Shown: positions 12,938 to 26,468 of the stretch, piece after piece | Layout of the letters: each line of letters opens with the position of its first letter | Numbering within the stretch: position 1 is the first letter of the stretch | From: Theocolax elegans | Taxonomy: Eukaryota; Arthropoda; Insecta; Hymenoptera; Cerocephalidae | Length of the DNA: 64,000 nt | Direction of reading: 5' to 3' | Assembly (NCBI GenBank): GCA_026168455.1 | Contig: CM047427.1 | Location: forward strand, 10,305,335 to 10,369,334 | Position numbers and translations under genes: made by a program | Notes under the pieces: model-generated | Told to the model about the DNA's origin: nothing | The model's input: the letters and a program-made list of their open reading frames with translations, nothing else | The model's database searches: none

Positions 12938-13410
12938 CTAAATTTTAATATATACTCGTGTTAAGGGGACAAGCCTGGGTTAAAACCTGAAAAGAAGCAA
13001 TTGCTTTAATCATATAAAAAATTTTTCAATTTACATTTAGGATTGTGTAAACAAGTATACTTAGAATATATACTATGTTAAGTTAATTTACCTGGGTTAA
13101 AGCTGTATTCGAAGCCATTTTCCAGGTTACGCTGGCCATGACAGCGAAGAACCCATTTTTTTCATCCAAAGCCACTTGCCGCAGGATATCTTTAGATCCT
13201 ATCATTCAATTTGGATGCAATTTTGAGGAAACCTTGATATCTACATTTAGAACCACTTGAATGGAGCAGACTGAGTTAAAAATTGTTTCCAGGTGAGTTA
13301 GATACTATTTTTGGTCAAAAAAATCAATAAAAATGAAAAAAATTACTAAAATTCAGTAAAAAATTTTTTTCTTTCTTTGTTTCAGAATAGGTTTAGTTTA
13401 ATAATCTCAA

Positions 13411-14010
13411 AGGAATCAATTTGTTATCGACCAAGTAAATTGAGAGGCAAAATCAGAACTAAACAGAAACTAAAGGTAAAAGCTATACGCTTATTTCAGG
13501 CACGATTGTTCAATGTTTTAAAATATAAACGACTCTTATATTTAGAACTTATTACTACTACATTGAAAAAAAATTTAATATTTTCATAAATTTTATTTAA
13601 AACAAATAAATGATTTATCTCGTGTATACTTATCCAATTATTTACTTGTTTTAAGTAAATACATTTATTTCCTTTCAATATAAATATACTATAGGACTAT
13701 AAACAAATAAAAATAATCTATAATCAATATATTATTTGAAATGATGAAAATAAAAATATATTCACGCTTCAATCAATACAAACCAAACACTGAAAACATT
13801 TCGATCGAAAACTGACGATAGATTTTTTATTTTGGATGAAGATTTTTGCTATGACTTTGAAATACATAGTAATGATACGATAACAGTTCCACAAGCTAAT
13901 CAATCAACATATGTTACTTTAGATGCTGAGCAAAAAATATATGTAAGCCAAAATCGCTTAATTTAATTCAAAAAGAATCATCACCAATGTTCCGCAGTGC
14001 AAGTGGATTA
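13411..14010 (+). pseudogene. upstream copy of a 660-bp-spaced tandem duplication
   Basis: Homologous to 14071-14672, with small indels. Its open frame equals the downstream one but has lost a T within CAAAAAATATATG (compared with CAAAAAATATTATG), which shifts the frame. The copy diverges after about 14010. I infer it is the decayed member of the pair. Confidence 0.65.
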
Positions 14011-14418
14011 AATAATAACTGAGGTGATGTTCTTCCAACCTGGGTTAAAAGGTGGAGCAACAAGAAAGTAAGGAATCAATTTGTTATCGACCAAGTAAAT
14101 TGAGAGGCAAAATCAGAACTAACAGAAACTAAAGGTAAAGCTATACGCTTATTTCAGGCACGATTGTTCAAATGTTTTAAAATATAAACGACTCTTATAT
14201 TTAGAACTTATTACTACTACATTGAAAAAAAAATTTAATATTTTCATATAAATTTTATTTAAAACAAATAAATGATTTATCTTGTGTATACTTCTCCAAT
14301 TATTTACTTGTTTTAAAGTAAATGTATTTATTTCCTTTCAATATAAAATATACCATAGGATCATAAACAAATAAAAAATAATATATAATCAATATATTGT
14401 TTGAAACGATGAAAATAA

Positions 14419-14844
14419 AAATATATTCACGCTTCAACCAATGCAAACCAAACACTGAAAACATTTCGATCGAAAACTGACGATAGATTTTTTATTTTGG
14501 ATGAAGATTTTTGCTATGACTTTGAAATACATAGTAATGATACGATAACAGTTCCACAAGCTAATCAATCAACATATGTTACTTTAGATGCTGAGCAAAA
14601 AATATTATGTAAGCCAAAATCGCTTAATTTAATTCAAAAAGAATCATCACTAATGTTCCGCAGTGCGAGGGGATTAAAAATAGATAATCCAAGCCAAAAG
14701 ACTCTATTTGTTACTGCGGAGCAATCTAAACATTTTCCATCAAAACCTCCAGTCGTACTTCCACTAAAAAATACTAATAGTAGCGTAGAAAATTCATCAA
14801 ATCTCAATGAAAATGATCTTCCAATTACAAATTTAGTCAAATAA
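14419..14844 (+). pseudogene. unknown 141-codon open frame, likely broken gene fragment
   Basis: The frame is open from just after a stop at 14416-14418 to TAA at 14842-14844. It encodes a low-cysteine, serine/asparagine-rich polypeptide with segments DEDFCYDFEIHSNDT, MFRSARGLKIDN and SKHFPSKPPVVLPLKN. No ATG lies near the start of the frame. An ATG at 14409 opens a different frame (MKIKIYSRFNQCKPN) that stops at 14478-14480, just before this one becomes protein-like, suggesting an old frameshift. Codon use looks more like coding than the surroundings. I do not recognise the family. Confidence 0.4.
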
Positions 14845-15211
14845 TATATGAAAATTGCATTTTTAATAATACAACTATCACAAACAATTCTTATTGTAAT
14901 TAAAATAAAAAATAAAATTTATTTTTACAGTTTGAAAAATTATGAAACTACTATGTATCTCCCAGTTAAAATAATTTTTTATTAACAGTTTTGTATACTA
15001 ATATTTATAAATATGATTAAATTTTTCTTTTAGTGCTTTTGCGAAATAAACAATCATAACAATAATTTTATTACAGGAAAAGCACCTAGTCTTGCACGTT
15101 ACTTGGAAGCTTAATAATTCAAAAGTTTCTTCTTGTAATAAATAATTATTACTTAAATTTATGTATTACTTTTATATTAATATGAAAATCAGTTTCTAAA
15201 TAATATAATAC

Positions 15212-15611
15212 AAAAATTTTAAAAAACAGCTTTACTCCGACGAGGAAGACATGGGGTATATGCCCTACCGATAACAAACATTAGTAAGTGCCACATATTT
15301 TAACAGGTAGCCCCCTAACGTCTTTGGCTTGTAGAAATCAATAAATTCATTTATCATATAACTAATAATGTAAACAAGCAATAGATTCACGAATTTTCCA
15401 TTATTTGGAAAAATTCACATTTTAAAGTTATATGGCATTGGATCACAAAATCCATCCTCAGGCAATATTCTGACGATAAAGACATTAGTTCTATGTAAGT
15501 GCATTAGGGGGCTATCTGTTAATATATGGCATTTACTAATGTTTGTTATCGGTAGGGCATATATGCCCCATATCTTCCTCGTTGCAGTAGAGCTGTTTTT
15601 CAAAATTTTTA
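15212..15611. mobile_element. 400-bp foldback element
   Basis: Left arm (about 15212-15320) and right arm (about 15500-15611) are inverted copies, sharing AAAATTTT, AACAGCT, CGAGGAAGA, GCCCTACCGATAACAAACAT and TAGCCCCCTAA. The spacer of about 170 bp is AT-rich. Non-autonomous. It abuts the next element exactly. Confidence 0.85.
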
Positions 15612-15613
15612 TA

Positions 15614-16424
15614 CACGGAGAGAAAAACTTAGTAATGATTCCCTAACGGTTAGGTAAAGTGCAGCCAATAAAATTCGTTTGAACTCATTGCCAGGATTTT
15701 TAGGAACGAGTACCTATTTTTTCAGGTAATGAGTCCTTATCTTTTCAGTTGAAGGTACATAAGGACTGATTACTATACGCGATTAAGTATTCATTGCTAA
15801 TTAGAATTAAATAAATTTATTAATTATTATAGTAATAAATAAAAATGATAATAAGGCGCGATTTTATTTATATATAATGATTAATAATTAATTAATAATA
15901 ATTAAGTAATAATGCCAGACTGGGATAGGGTGCATACGCGTATGAGTGTATGAGAGATAGCTGATAGAGAGACAGAATGAGATGGATCGAGGAAGAGAGC
16001 ACGCACGAAACAATTGAACATTCTGTGTTTTGTTTATAATACGATAAATTTATATTTTAAGCATTTTACGAAAGTAACATTCTCTATCGAACTTCTTTCA
16101 CAGTTTCTGATTACCAGCGATATTGTAATTAATAGTAATACGTTTATACTAAAAAATTGGAAATAAAGTTTGGTATAAAATAAATCATTATTTTTATTGT
16201 TTTTAACCTTTTCTGAATTTGTTGGCTTTCATTAACCTATAATTTTTTAGGATAGTAACTATTACATAAAATACTATAGGACTAAGTACCTACATTGCCG
16301 TTTAAATAAGGATTAGTACTTATTCCTATATAGTTTTGTAACTTTATCTTCTTCAGTTTACCTAACTCAGTTAGTAATGAATACTAATTTCGTTAGTAAC
16401 CGTTAATGGGTTTTTCTCTCCGTG
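15614..16424. mobile_element. 811-bp MITE-like element with CACGGAGAGAAAAAC ends
   Basis: Terminal inverted repeats are CACGGAGAGAAAAAC at 15614-15628 and GTTTTTCTCTCCGTG at 16410-16424. TA lies on both sides (15612-15613 and 16425-16426), which suggests TA target-site duplication. Sub-terminal GTTAGTAATGA / TAAGGACT motifs recur in both orientations. There is no transposase frame. The TA target suggests a Tc1/mariner-type donor (inference). Confidence 0.8.
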
Positions 16425-18720
16425 TATTATATCATTTATCTGTGTTTATCAACAATAAATATTGTTATCATTATAGCAAACGAATTATCGTATAATACTA
16501 ATAAAAAATATAATTTTTAGTAAATAATAGTAACACACACAAACATTAGTGATGCAGAAATCGGAAAAAAACTGTTTGTTTCGGTACCTTTAGTAAAATG
16601 GACTAAACGACTGTATTAAACATGAGTATTCTCTTCCTTACATCTGCGTTCGTGCGAACAGTGTCATCCGCATCATCGATGACATTTCGTTGAAAAACGG
16701 TCGGTCCACTCGACTATGTATAAAACGTCTCGCGGTCTTGGGCGCGTGTGAATGCATAAGGACCACTCGAGAATTTCGTTACGAATAATAGCCGAGGCAC
16801 TTAATCTAGCGAACTTTTCCCGAGTAAACGCCGCGTGTACACCTCAATCGAAAAACGAAGAGTCACCGAGGGTCCGAGGCTAGCTCACCGGTGGTCGCGA
16901 TGAATCGGCGGAATCTTTAGACGCGGCAACCAGACCAAAAGCTCCCGAGTACTTAACCGGTGGAAATTCAGGAAAACCCAATTGTTCGATCGAGTAAATT
17001 TAGAAAGATTATATATACGCCAAAGTGGCTACCGCTCTCGTGGGACCTCTTCTTCTTAATAGACTCGTCCGTTTGTCCATTTTTGGCGCATGATGTGAAA
17101 AATGACCGTGCCCGACACTTTGATCATTATTTTACTCGTTCACGTACACATTATTATATATATATATATATATCCAAACCGTCTCCCCTTTATTCCCGAG
17201 ACGCGCGGAAGCTGTTTAGGGATTTCAATTGAAAGGCAAAGATTTCATGCTTTGTTAAAATATGTACAATGTTTCATTTATTGCTGAATTTTCTTTTTCT
17301 CAAATATGTATATATATAGAATACAAATACAAGGAATTTTTCTTTGAGAACACGTTGAATTTATAATGACGGGAGTGTTGAAAAATATCCCATTTATATG
17401 CATGATCAACCGTTCGCATTTTCGTGAATAGGTGAATTTTGGTATTTATCGTTCTTTTTCATTCGTTGTGTATAAGTATACAAGTGAAATATTTTTATCA
17501 ATTGTAAGTGTGTGTATCCACAGTTTTGCTGAAAAATTTCGAGAGTAATTCGCAATCTTTTAGTCATCTTTTTTAAAATTTGTGATTTAATTGTCGGAAA
17601 AATATCGCTGAACACTTAACTTGATATAACTTGAAAACAACCCATCATAATTAAAATTTACAAAAAAAACAATTTATATTTTAAGCAATAATTAATTACA
17701 TACGTAATAATTTAAAGTTTTTATAACTATGATTAAAAAAAATTGTATTATTATGACAATAAATTAAGATTTTTTAGATTCCTAAAATGTTTACTGCAAT
17801 TGAAATATATACTTATACACGTTGAAATTTTAATTTAACAGTAATAATTAAACTTGATTCTAATACTCATCATAGATCTTAAACTGTAAAAAATGCATAA
17901 ATCGACAACTTTACACTATTCAAACGTATATAATGTGATATACGTATAAAATGTATATAATTGCGCTAAAATAATAAAACAAAATTTAAAAATGTTGCAA
18001 AGAATTTTTATTCACAAATAAATTATCTAAAAAGTATTCGTTAAAAACTAATATAACAATATAACACAAATTTTTTGAAAAACTAAAAAATAATTAAATT
18101 TAACTCACTATCATTTCCTAAAATAAGGAATAAATTAAAATTCTACGTACTTAACATTACATAAAAATGTATCAATTGATCATTTGATTGAAATAGAATT
18201 TTTTTTCACGAGATATTATGCCACAGTTTTTCGATAGGCAAGTTTAAGGCAGTAATCGCCAACCACTCATTTTCGAATAAACCACTCATTATTACAATGT
18301 AAAAGATTAAAAAAACAATAATCATCGTTTATGGTACATATAGGTAACTAACGTTAAATAAATAAGTATTCGAAAAAGTATTTTATTTATTATTATATTC
18401 CATTCTAAATACTAAAAGTATCAATATTATTCTAGTATAATTTAGATCATGTTATACATAAATGTCTTCTTCATATTCTGTTTTGGCAATAAATGTTAAA
18501 ATCTTTTTAAAAATGGAAGTTACGATTATATAAATTTTAATTATATTCAAAATTACTGCTCGATATTCGAAAAGTATTCATCGTATACTTTTTTATTTAG
18601 CGTTAATTGAGATATATATAAAGTGCAAGAATTCGAAAAAATGAGCAATTAATAACGAAAAGACAATGAAAAAAATAAAATGTTAAGATGGTACGTCGGG
18701 TCAAACGAATAGGTCGAATC
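16425..18720. other. no gene seen; one GC-richer stretch
   Basis: 16640-16960 is more GC-rich and non-repetitive and could be regulatory or a conserved non-coding block. The rest is AT-rich with a (TA)n run at about 17155-17173. Confidence 0.4.
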
Positions 18721-18879
18721 CGGTGTCACTGTCTCTCTCTCTCTCTCTCTATTTCTCATAAAGGTTCACACACACACACACACTCAAATATCTCTCTCCC
18801 GCTCTTGGGAATCCGTAATGTGGGCATGCACATGCCACGTTCTCCATAACCAACGAGAGAGAGAGACGCATTTCCGGCG

Positions 18880-19075
18880 ATTGTCGATCGATTAATGAAC
18901 CGATTAGATTATAGAGCCGCGGGTATAAGTGCAATTATCATAATTGGAATACAATCATTTAACCGCAACCGCGCAAGGTCAATGCTCAATCGCGGAATTG
19001 GAAGTCCGAGGCGGAGGGTCATCCCCCGCGCGTTATACTGTGGCTGCGCTCAATGCGCGCATGGAAAAATGAAAA
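18880..19075. promoter_or_regulatory. candidate enhancer with homeodomain, Runt and nuclear-receptor motifs
   Basis: Clustered motifs: ATTAATGA and GATTAGATTA homeodomain cores, the palindromic CAATTATCATAATTGG, AACCGCA (Runt, 18961-18967) with AACCGCG overlapping it, and CAAGGTCA (FTZ-F1/ERR type, 18974-18981). The density contrasts with the flanking AT-rich DNA. Function is inferred. Confidence 0.3.
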
Positions 19076-19440
19076 CACTGATATAATCAACACTATCTCA
19101 TAAATAATACATAACATTAAAAAATTGAAAAAAAGTCGTATCTATAAGATGAAAAATAGAGAATTTTAGAGAAAAAAAGAATTTTCGAGGTACGCTCTTC
19201 TTCCATTCAACTAGTTTGTAAATTACGAAAGCTGATTCACATGTGCTCTCTTTTCAATTATATTCTACAAAATTGCATTTATATACGTACAATACATTTT
19301 AACACCAATTTTAATAAAACCTAATAGTAATTACAGTTAATAATAAAAACAATAATAAAAAATTAAAAAATTTTTCATGTTTATTTAGGATCAATGATTA
19401 GAAATACCTGTATACGTTACAACGAAAAAGGGTAGTAATA

Positions 19441-19522
19441 TTGATTGTTCAAAATTTATCGATGTACCCGAGTCAAATGAATCAGTCATGACTCTGGAAG
19501 ATCGATAAATTTTCAACAATCA
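19441..19522. ncRNA. hairpin of pre-miRNA-like size, unassigned
   Basis: Arms 19441-19475 and 19486-19522 pair over about 35 positions around a 10-base loop (AATGAATCAG). The pairing includes a perfect 13-bp block (AAAATTTATCGAT) and a 6-bp block (GAGTCA) at the loop, with a few mismatches between. Either strand could be transcribed. I recognise no known miRNA seed. A tiny inverted-repeat transposon is the alternative. Confidence 0.3.
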
Positions 19523-21473
19523 TAATAAAAAAACCACCGAGTGATAAAAGTAAACCAACAACATAAAGAAAAAGGGTATTTTTCGCATTACGTTTTTTTT
19601 CCTTAGAAGTATTCATTGCTGAGTGCAGTCCCGTTACATTCGCGGAAATATCATATGGTGATGTGGATGTGCTACGTATCGATTTTTAACGTGAGACGTG
19701 TAAATAAAAAAAAATTTAACGTCGGATCTAGGATTCGTTCGTTGTCCAATAAGAGGTCAATCGAAACACACATATGTGTAGAGGGAATAGAGGGGAAGGG
19801 GGGGCTTATTACGGAGTTTGTTTGGTAATTGTCGTCGAACGATATATTCCATAATGAATGACAGCTGGATGAATATATGTTTACTGTCTCCGACAAATTT
19901 ACATTACCGCGTTCGACGTTACGTAATTTTTCTTTTATTTTTTTTTCTTTTACGTGACGATTGAATAGATAAGCGATCGTTGAATAATTGTTGAATACCT
20001 TTATATATATATACATATACAGACACTCCTGCAAATCGCCCGGCAAGCGTTGATAAATTATTTTACAGATTTGCATAATTGGTGAGTGGAAAGGTAATTA
20101 ACTAATTTCATCGATTTAGTTAATTGTTTAACATTCGTTTGCGATTATCAGTAGTAGTGGGATACAATTTTATACGCATGTGAATCGATTGCAGATACAT
20201 GATGTTATTTTAAATTTGTGGTTACATTGTGATATAAGTACGACGATATTTCGAATTCGTTAGGTTTATTTGGTAAGAAATTTTGGAAATGTCAGTATCT
20301 GGTTGTTATCGTCCGAGTAATGTACGTAGGTTATAATTATCGCATTTATTTTAACCTAAATACAGAGGTGCCAGATATAATCCAATTAATTAGTCATCTA
20401 TACAGTATCCTCGTGCAAAATTTTTTAAAGATGTATTTTACCTAGATTTGCAATTTTGCACAATGACGTATTATTCAATTATGTAGTGCTTCAGGATGTT
20501 CATTACGGTGTAAGTAGCGTTATAGAAATGCGCGTAAAAATTATCTCATTTGACTCCATTGGTAACAAAAGTATGTCTTCCCCTTAATCTTGAAATCTAA
20601 TTTATTACAGTATCCTATGCATGCAAGTATATATAAATAGGTCATATTTTGGAAACTATAATAAATATAAATCCATAATTTAAAAAGTGTTATCTAGAAT
20701 AATATTGTAAATAAATAATTCTTAATATTTTATTATAATTTATTTATAATTTTAAATCTATATGTAAAATTATATTTATTTTTATTAAAATGCCAGATTG
20801 TTAACATAAAACCTGCAAAAAGTGTCCATTTGACCAAAACCTGGCTTTATAATGTAATTAATAACGAAAATAATGGTTTTAATTAACCTCAAAATTAATG
20901 CTGCATTCTTAATATATGACGGCTTATTTTTTATTACTTGTAAATATAATTAAAAATAAATAAATTAGTTAAAAATTTATAGCGAATAAGATACAAATAT
21001 AACGCAGTATATGCAAATGACCCCTCTTCAATTTATCACAAAGAATACCAAAATTTAATTTGACACTTCAAAATAAAAAAAAAAGTTAAGATAGTTACAA
21101 TATTAAAAATTAACAAAGAGTGCGTAACGGGAATAAATGATGTAAGAATAAGCTGAAACGAATTCGAACGACACAAGTGTCTTGAGAGCGCTCGTCTGCG
21201 TGAAAAGTAACAAAAAAATATGCAGCGCGACAATCAAAACAACGAGCGAGTCTTATATATATATATATATATATATAAAGAACGCAATCTCGAATAAGTA
21301 TAAGAGGTAAAAAAAGGTAAAAATAAATAAAAAGAAGGAACACGTCCCGGACACAGAAGAACGAAATGGAAGGAATAAGAGTGAAGGTGTGTGTGTGTAA
21401 GGTGGGGAAAGAGAAGGGGCCTTCTCATGGAGAATAGGCCCTTCAATTATCGAGGCTCGCGGCCATGTTCTCC
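19523..21473. other. no gene seen
   Basis: AT-rich with a (TA)n array at about 21246-21278. Frames such as 19672-20076 (minus) show no domain. Confidence 0.5.
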
Positions 21474-21783
21474 CGTGTCCGCTTCTAGTCTCTTTCTCTC
21501 TCTCGTTGGCGCGCCACCCCTCTCGGAAAGGTGCGCTGCTGCATATGTATTATACTACGCGCGATTGTCTTCCGAGAAGGTTCGCCCTATACGAGGGAGA
21601 AAGAGAAAGAGAGAGTGAGAGAGGATGTCACTATTCTTTTTGTGCTGCGTGCAAAGGCAAACTGCAGCCAGGAAACCAAGAGAAGAGAGAATAGAAGTGG
21701 GGGCAGGAGGACTTGGAGCTCCGACTCCCCCTCCACGCATATCCTCCGAGGCTACGCCTTCGCACACCCAAATTCGCGCGCCA

Positions 21784-21815
<32 letters not shown>

Positions 21816-23204
21816 GTGTCGCATGTACACATAACTATATAGTCGCGCACTTTATCGCGCACGATGAATTTCTCGTGATACGTCCGTTACGTATATATAT
21901 ATGCGCGCGTAATTATTCTTCTTCGGAGGGAATTCAGTTTGCTCGAGCCTAATTTTCTATGGTAATTAACGCAAGCCTTATTACACGTACCTTATATATT
22001 TATATCATTTACATTCGGTTTTAATTGCGGTTTTAATTTTAATGTTGATTCATTAACACTGAGACAAAAAATTGGGTTTTTATAAGCATATATATATCTA
22101 TACTCAAATGAGTTCGTCTTTTAATTTTTACTGATGTGACAGCGTGTATGCAGTTCCATCGGAACTATACTGTTTTTTTAAAATATATAATCAATTATAG
22201 GTGCAATAAAGGAACAGGCGTATCAAGGTAATTTTGTTTCGATCGTATATAGGCTAAAGTACTTGAAGTAGAAATAGCGGAGCCACCGGAATTTATCAGT
22301 GGTACTCGAGCATTCCTCGCGCTGAATACATAAAAGACAGAACAATACCTCTCGCTCCATCATCCAGTATCACATAAATTTTTTTTATTTCATAATCTAA
22401 TTTTTCTAAATACATGTATAATGTCTGTATGTACCATAGCTGAGCAAGTATTTATCCGCAACTTTACGGCGACTACTTTTTAAAAATTAAATAAAAAAAA
22501 AACCATTTTACAAATGTTTAATAAAACAGATTGCAAACCAACAGAACTTTATCATGTATTATATACCAGAAACCATGTCATGGAAGGTCGAGTGAACCAA
22601 ATTATGGTCAATAGCTTTTTATTTCAGCAAATTTTGACGAAAAGCTAGTAACAGTTTCTATAGCAGGGAAATCTGTTTTAATTGTAAAGATTTTCTTGTT
22701 TGATCAATAAAAGAAATAAAAAAAGCATTCGATCACAAGTATTCATCAAATACTTTTGGTCACTGTTTCATATCACTGAGAACAAAATGTGTTTGATACA
22801 AATGTGGTACTTTAACTGTATTAAGACGTACGAGTTTGAATGCGGTTAAACGATAGTTAATGAATAATTATTGAAATACAGTACTTGAAGGAAATTTGCG
22901 TGTCTTAATAATTAATACACGAATAAAAAGCAAAAAAGTATAAATTTAGACTCTCAAAGGTTTCTATATGAATTAACATTATCTTGAAATGTTGAAGACA
23001 AGCTTTCTAATTCCAATATTGTAAAATTTTCATTATTACCGAGAAATACAGGTACACATTGAATCCGCACACAACATGTGTTCCGGCAAAATTCATGCAT
23101 GACAGCTTACTGCATATATGCACACACAGTTTTGATTGTACAAAACACATGGACACATAATGATTAAAATATAAGTATAATTTTAATATATATTCAGCAT
23201 TCCA
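21474..23204. repeat. tandem duplication unit A+B, copy 1
   Basis: Matches 23205-24912 almost base for base at a period of 1,731. The unit starts CGTGTCCGCTTCTAGTC and ends TATTCAGCATTCCA. It carries a (CT)n array at about 21783-21814 that is shorter in copy 2. No conserved protein: the open frames translate CT/GA repeats. Confidence 0.9.
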
Positions 23205-24912
23205 CGTGTCCGCTTCTAGTCTCTTTCTCTCTCTCGTTGGCGCACCACCCCTCTCGGAAAGGTGCGCTGCTGCATATGTTTATACTACGCGCGATTGTCT
23301 TCCGAGAAGGTTCGCCCTATACGAGGGAGAAAGAGAGAGAGAGTGAGAGAGGATGTCACTATCTTTTTGTGCTGCGTGCAAAGGCAAACTGCAGCCAGGA
23401 AACCAAAGAAGAGAGAATAGAAGTGGGGGCAGGAGGACTTGGAGCTCCGACTCCCCCTCCACGCATATCCTCCGAGGCTACGCCTTCGCACACCCAAATT
23501 CGCGCGCCACTCTCTCTCTCTCTCTGTCGCATGTACACATAACTATATAGTCGCGCACTTTATCGCGCACGATGAATTTCTCGTGATACGTCCGTTACGT
23601 ATATATATATGCGCGCGTAATTATTCTTCTTCGGAGGGAATTCAGTTTGCTCGAGCCTAATTTTCTATGGTAATTAACGCAAGCCTTATTACACGTACCT
23701 TATATATTTATCATTTACATTCGGTTTTAATTGCGGTTTTAATTTTAATGTTGATTCATTAACACTGAGACAAAAAATTGGGTTTTTATAAGCATATATA
23801 TATCTATACTCAAATGAGTTCGTCTTTTAATTTTTACTGATGTGACAGCGTGTATGCAGTTCCATCGGAACTATACTGTTTTTTTAAAATATATAATCAA
23901 TTATAGGTGCAATAAAGGAACAGGCGTATCAAGGTAATTTTGTTTCGATCGTATATAGGCTAAAGTACTTGAAGTAGAAATAGCGGAGCCACCGGAATTT
24001 ATCAGTGGTACTCGAGCATTCCTCGCGCTGAATACATAAAAGACAGAACAATACCTCTCGCTCCATCATCCAGTATCACATAAATTTTTTTTATTTCATA
24101 ATCTAATTTTTCTAAATACATGTATAATGTCTGTATGTACCATAGCTGAGCAAGTATTTATCCGCAACTTTACGGCGACTACTTTTTAAAAATTAAATAA
24201 AAAAAAACCATTTTACAAATGTTTAATAAAACAGATTGCAAACCAACAGAACTTTATCATGTATTATATACCAGAAACCATGTCATGGAAGGTCGAGTGA
24301 ACCAAATTATGGTCAATAGCTTTTTATTTCAGCAAATTTTGACGAAAAGCTAGTAACAGTTTCTATAGCAGGGAAATCTGTTTTAATTGTAAAGATTTTC
24401 TTGTTTGATCAATAAAAGAAATAAAAAAAGCATTCGATCACAAGTATTCATCAAATACTTTTGGTCACTGTTTCATATCACTGAGAACAAAATGTGTTTG
24501 ATACAAATGTGGTACTTTAACTGTATTAAGACGTACGAGTTTGAATGCGGTTAAACGATAGTTAATGAATAATTATTGAAATACAGTACTTGAAGGAAAT
24601 TTGCGTGTCTTAATAATTAATACACGAATAAAAAGCAAAAACGTATAAATTTAGACTCTCAAAGGTTTCTATATGAATTAACATTATCTTGAAATGTTGA
24701 AGACAAGCTTTCTAATTCCAATATTGTAAAATTTTCATTATTACCGAGAAATACAGGTACACATTGAATCCGCACACAACATGTGTTCCGGCAAAATTCA
24801 TGCATGACAGCTTACTGCATATATGCACACACAGTTTTGATTGTACAAAACACATGGACACATAATGATTAAAATATAAGTATAATTTTAATATATATTC
24901 AGCATTCCACGT
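23205..24912. repeat. tandem duplication unit A+B, copy 2
   Basis: Near-identical to 21474-23204, with a shorter (CT)n array and single-base indels in homopolymers. It runs directly into block C at about 24911. Confidence 0.9.
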
Positions 24913-25370
24913 TAAGTAGTCCGATTAAGATTTTAAAATGCACTAAATTTTGGGTACACGCTGGAAATGTTTTTCAAAAAACAGAAAAAAAGAATTTTAG
25001 ATACTGAAATCTATTTGTTCAAAAGTTATTCTAACCCGCGTTTGTAAAAGAATCAACCCGCGACACCACGAATGGAAAATCATCAATAAGTGCACATTCT
25101 GACCAAATAGAACCTGAACCATCGAGGAAACGGCGAAACTGCCAAGCTCAACTTGGTCACCCGCACCGGTTCGCGTAACGGCAATTGTAGAATGTAAAAA
25201 AGAAAGCGCGAGAGAGAAAAAACAGTCTAGGTATAGGTATGTATACGCACATAAAAGTCTACATCGGAGTTCTTGAAGGACGTTATCGTAAAGAAAGTAC
25301 GAATAGCCGCGACAAAGTGTACATACCTCTATAGACGGTATATACACATATATATATACATATATATATA
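24911..25370. repeat. block C, copy 1
   Basis: Begins GTTAAGTAGTCCGATTAAG. Copies start at 26469 and 28162. It contains a minus-strand open frame (24997-25377) that persists in all copies only because they are nearly identical. A plus-strand open stretch of about 40 codons (KESTRDTTNGKSSISAHSDQ...) also lies here. I do not recognise either. Confidence 0.85.
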
Positions 25371-26468
25371 TACTCAAATGAGTTCGTCTTTTAATTTTTA
25401 CTGATGTGACAGCGTGTATGCAGTTCCATCGGAACTATACTGTTTTTTTAAAATATATAATCAATTATAGGTGCAATAAAGGAACAGGCGTATCAAGGTA
25501 ATTTTGTTTCGATCGTATATAGGCTAAAGTACTTGAAGTAGAAATAGCGGAGCCACCGGAATTTATCAGTGGTACTCGAGCATTCCTCGCGCTGAATACA
25601 TAAAAGACAGAACAATACCTCTCGCTCCATCATCCAGTATCACATAAATTTTTTTTATTTCATAATCTAATTTTTCTAAATACATGTATAATGTCTGTAT
25701 GTACCATAGCTGAGCAAGTATTTATCCGCAACTTTTTACGGCAACTATTTTTTAAAAATTAAAAAAAAAACCATTTTAAAAATGTTTAATAAAACAGATT
25801 GCAAACCAACAGAACTTTATCATGTATTATATACCAGAAACCATGTCATGGAAGGTCGAGTGAACCAAATTATGGTCAATAGCTTTTTATTTCAGCAAAT
25901 TTTGACGAAAAGCTAGTAACAGTTTCTAGCAGGGAAAACTGTTTTAATTGTAAAGATTTTCTTGTTTGATCAATAAAAGAAATAAAAAAAGCATTCGATC
26001 ACAAGCATTCATCAAATACTTTTGGTCACTGTTTCATATCACTGAGAACAAAATGTGTTTGATACAAATGTGGTACTTTAACTGTATTAAGACGTACGAG
26101 TTTGAATGCGGTTAAACGATAGTTAATGAATAATTATTGAAATACAGTACTTGAAGGAAATTTGCGTGTCTTAATAATTAATACACGAATAAAAAGCAAA
26201 AACGTATAAATTTAGACTCTCAAAGGTTTCTATATGAATTAACATTATCTTGAAATGTTGAAGACAAGCTTTCTAATTCCAATATTGTAAAATTTTCATT
26301 ATTACCGAGAAATACAGGTACACATTGAATCCGCACACAACATGTGTTCCGGCAAAATTCATGCATGACAGCTTACTGCATATATGCACACACAGTTTTG
26401 ATTGTACAAAACATGGACACATAATGATTAAATATAAGTATAATTTTAATATATATTCAGCATTCCAC
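25371..26468. repeat. block B, copy 3 (partial A/B unit)
   Basis: Matches the 3' part of the A/B unit from the TACTCAAATGAG motif (23807 in copy 2) onward, without the A part. It joins block C at a TA-rich microsatellite. Confidence 0.9.
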
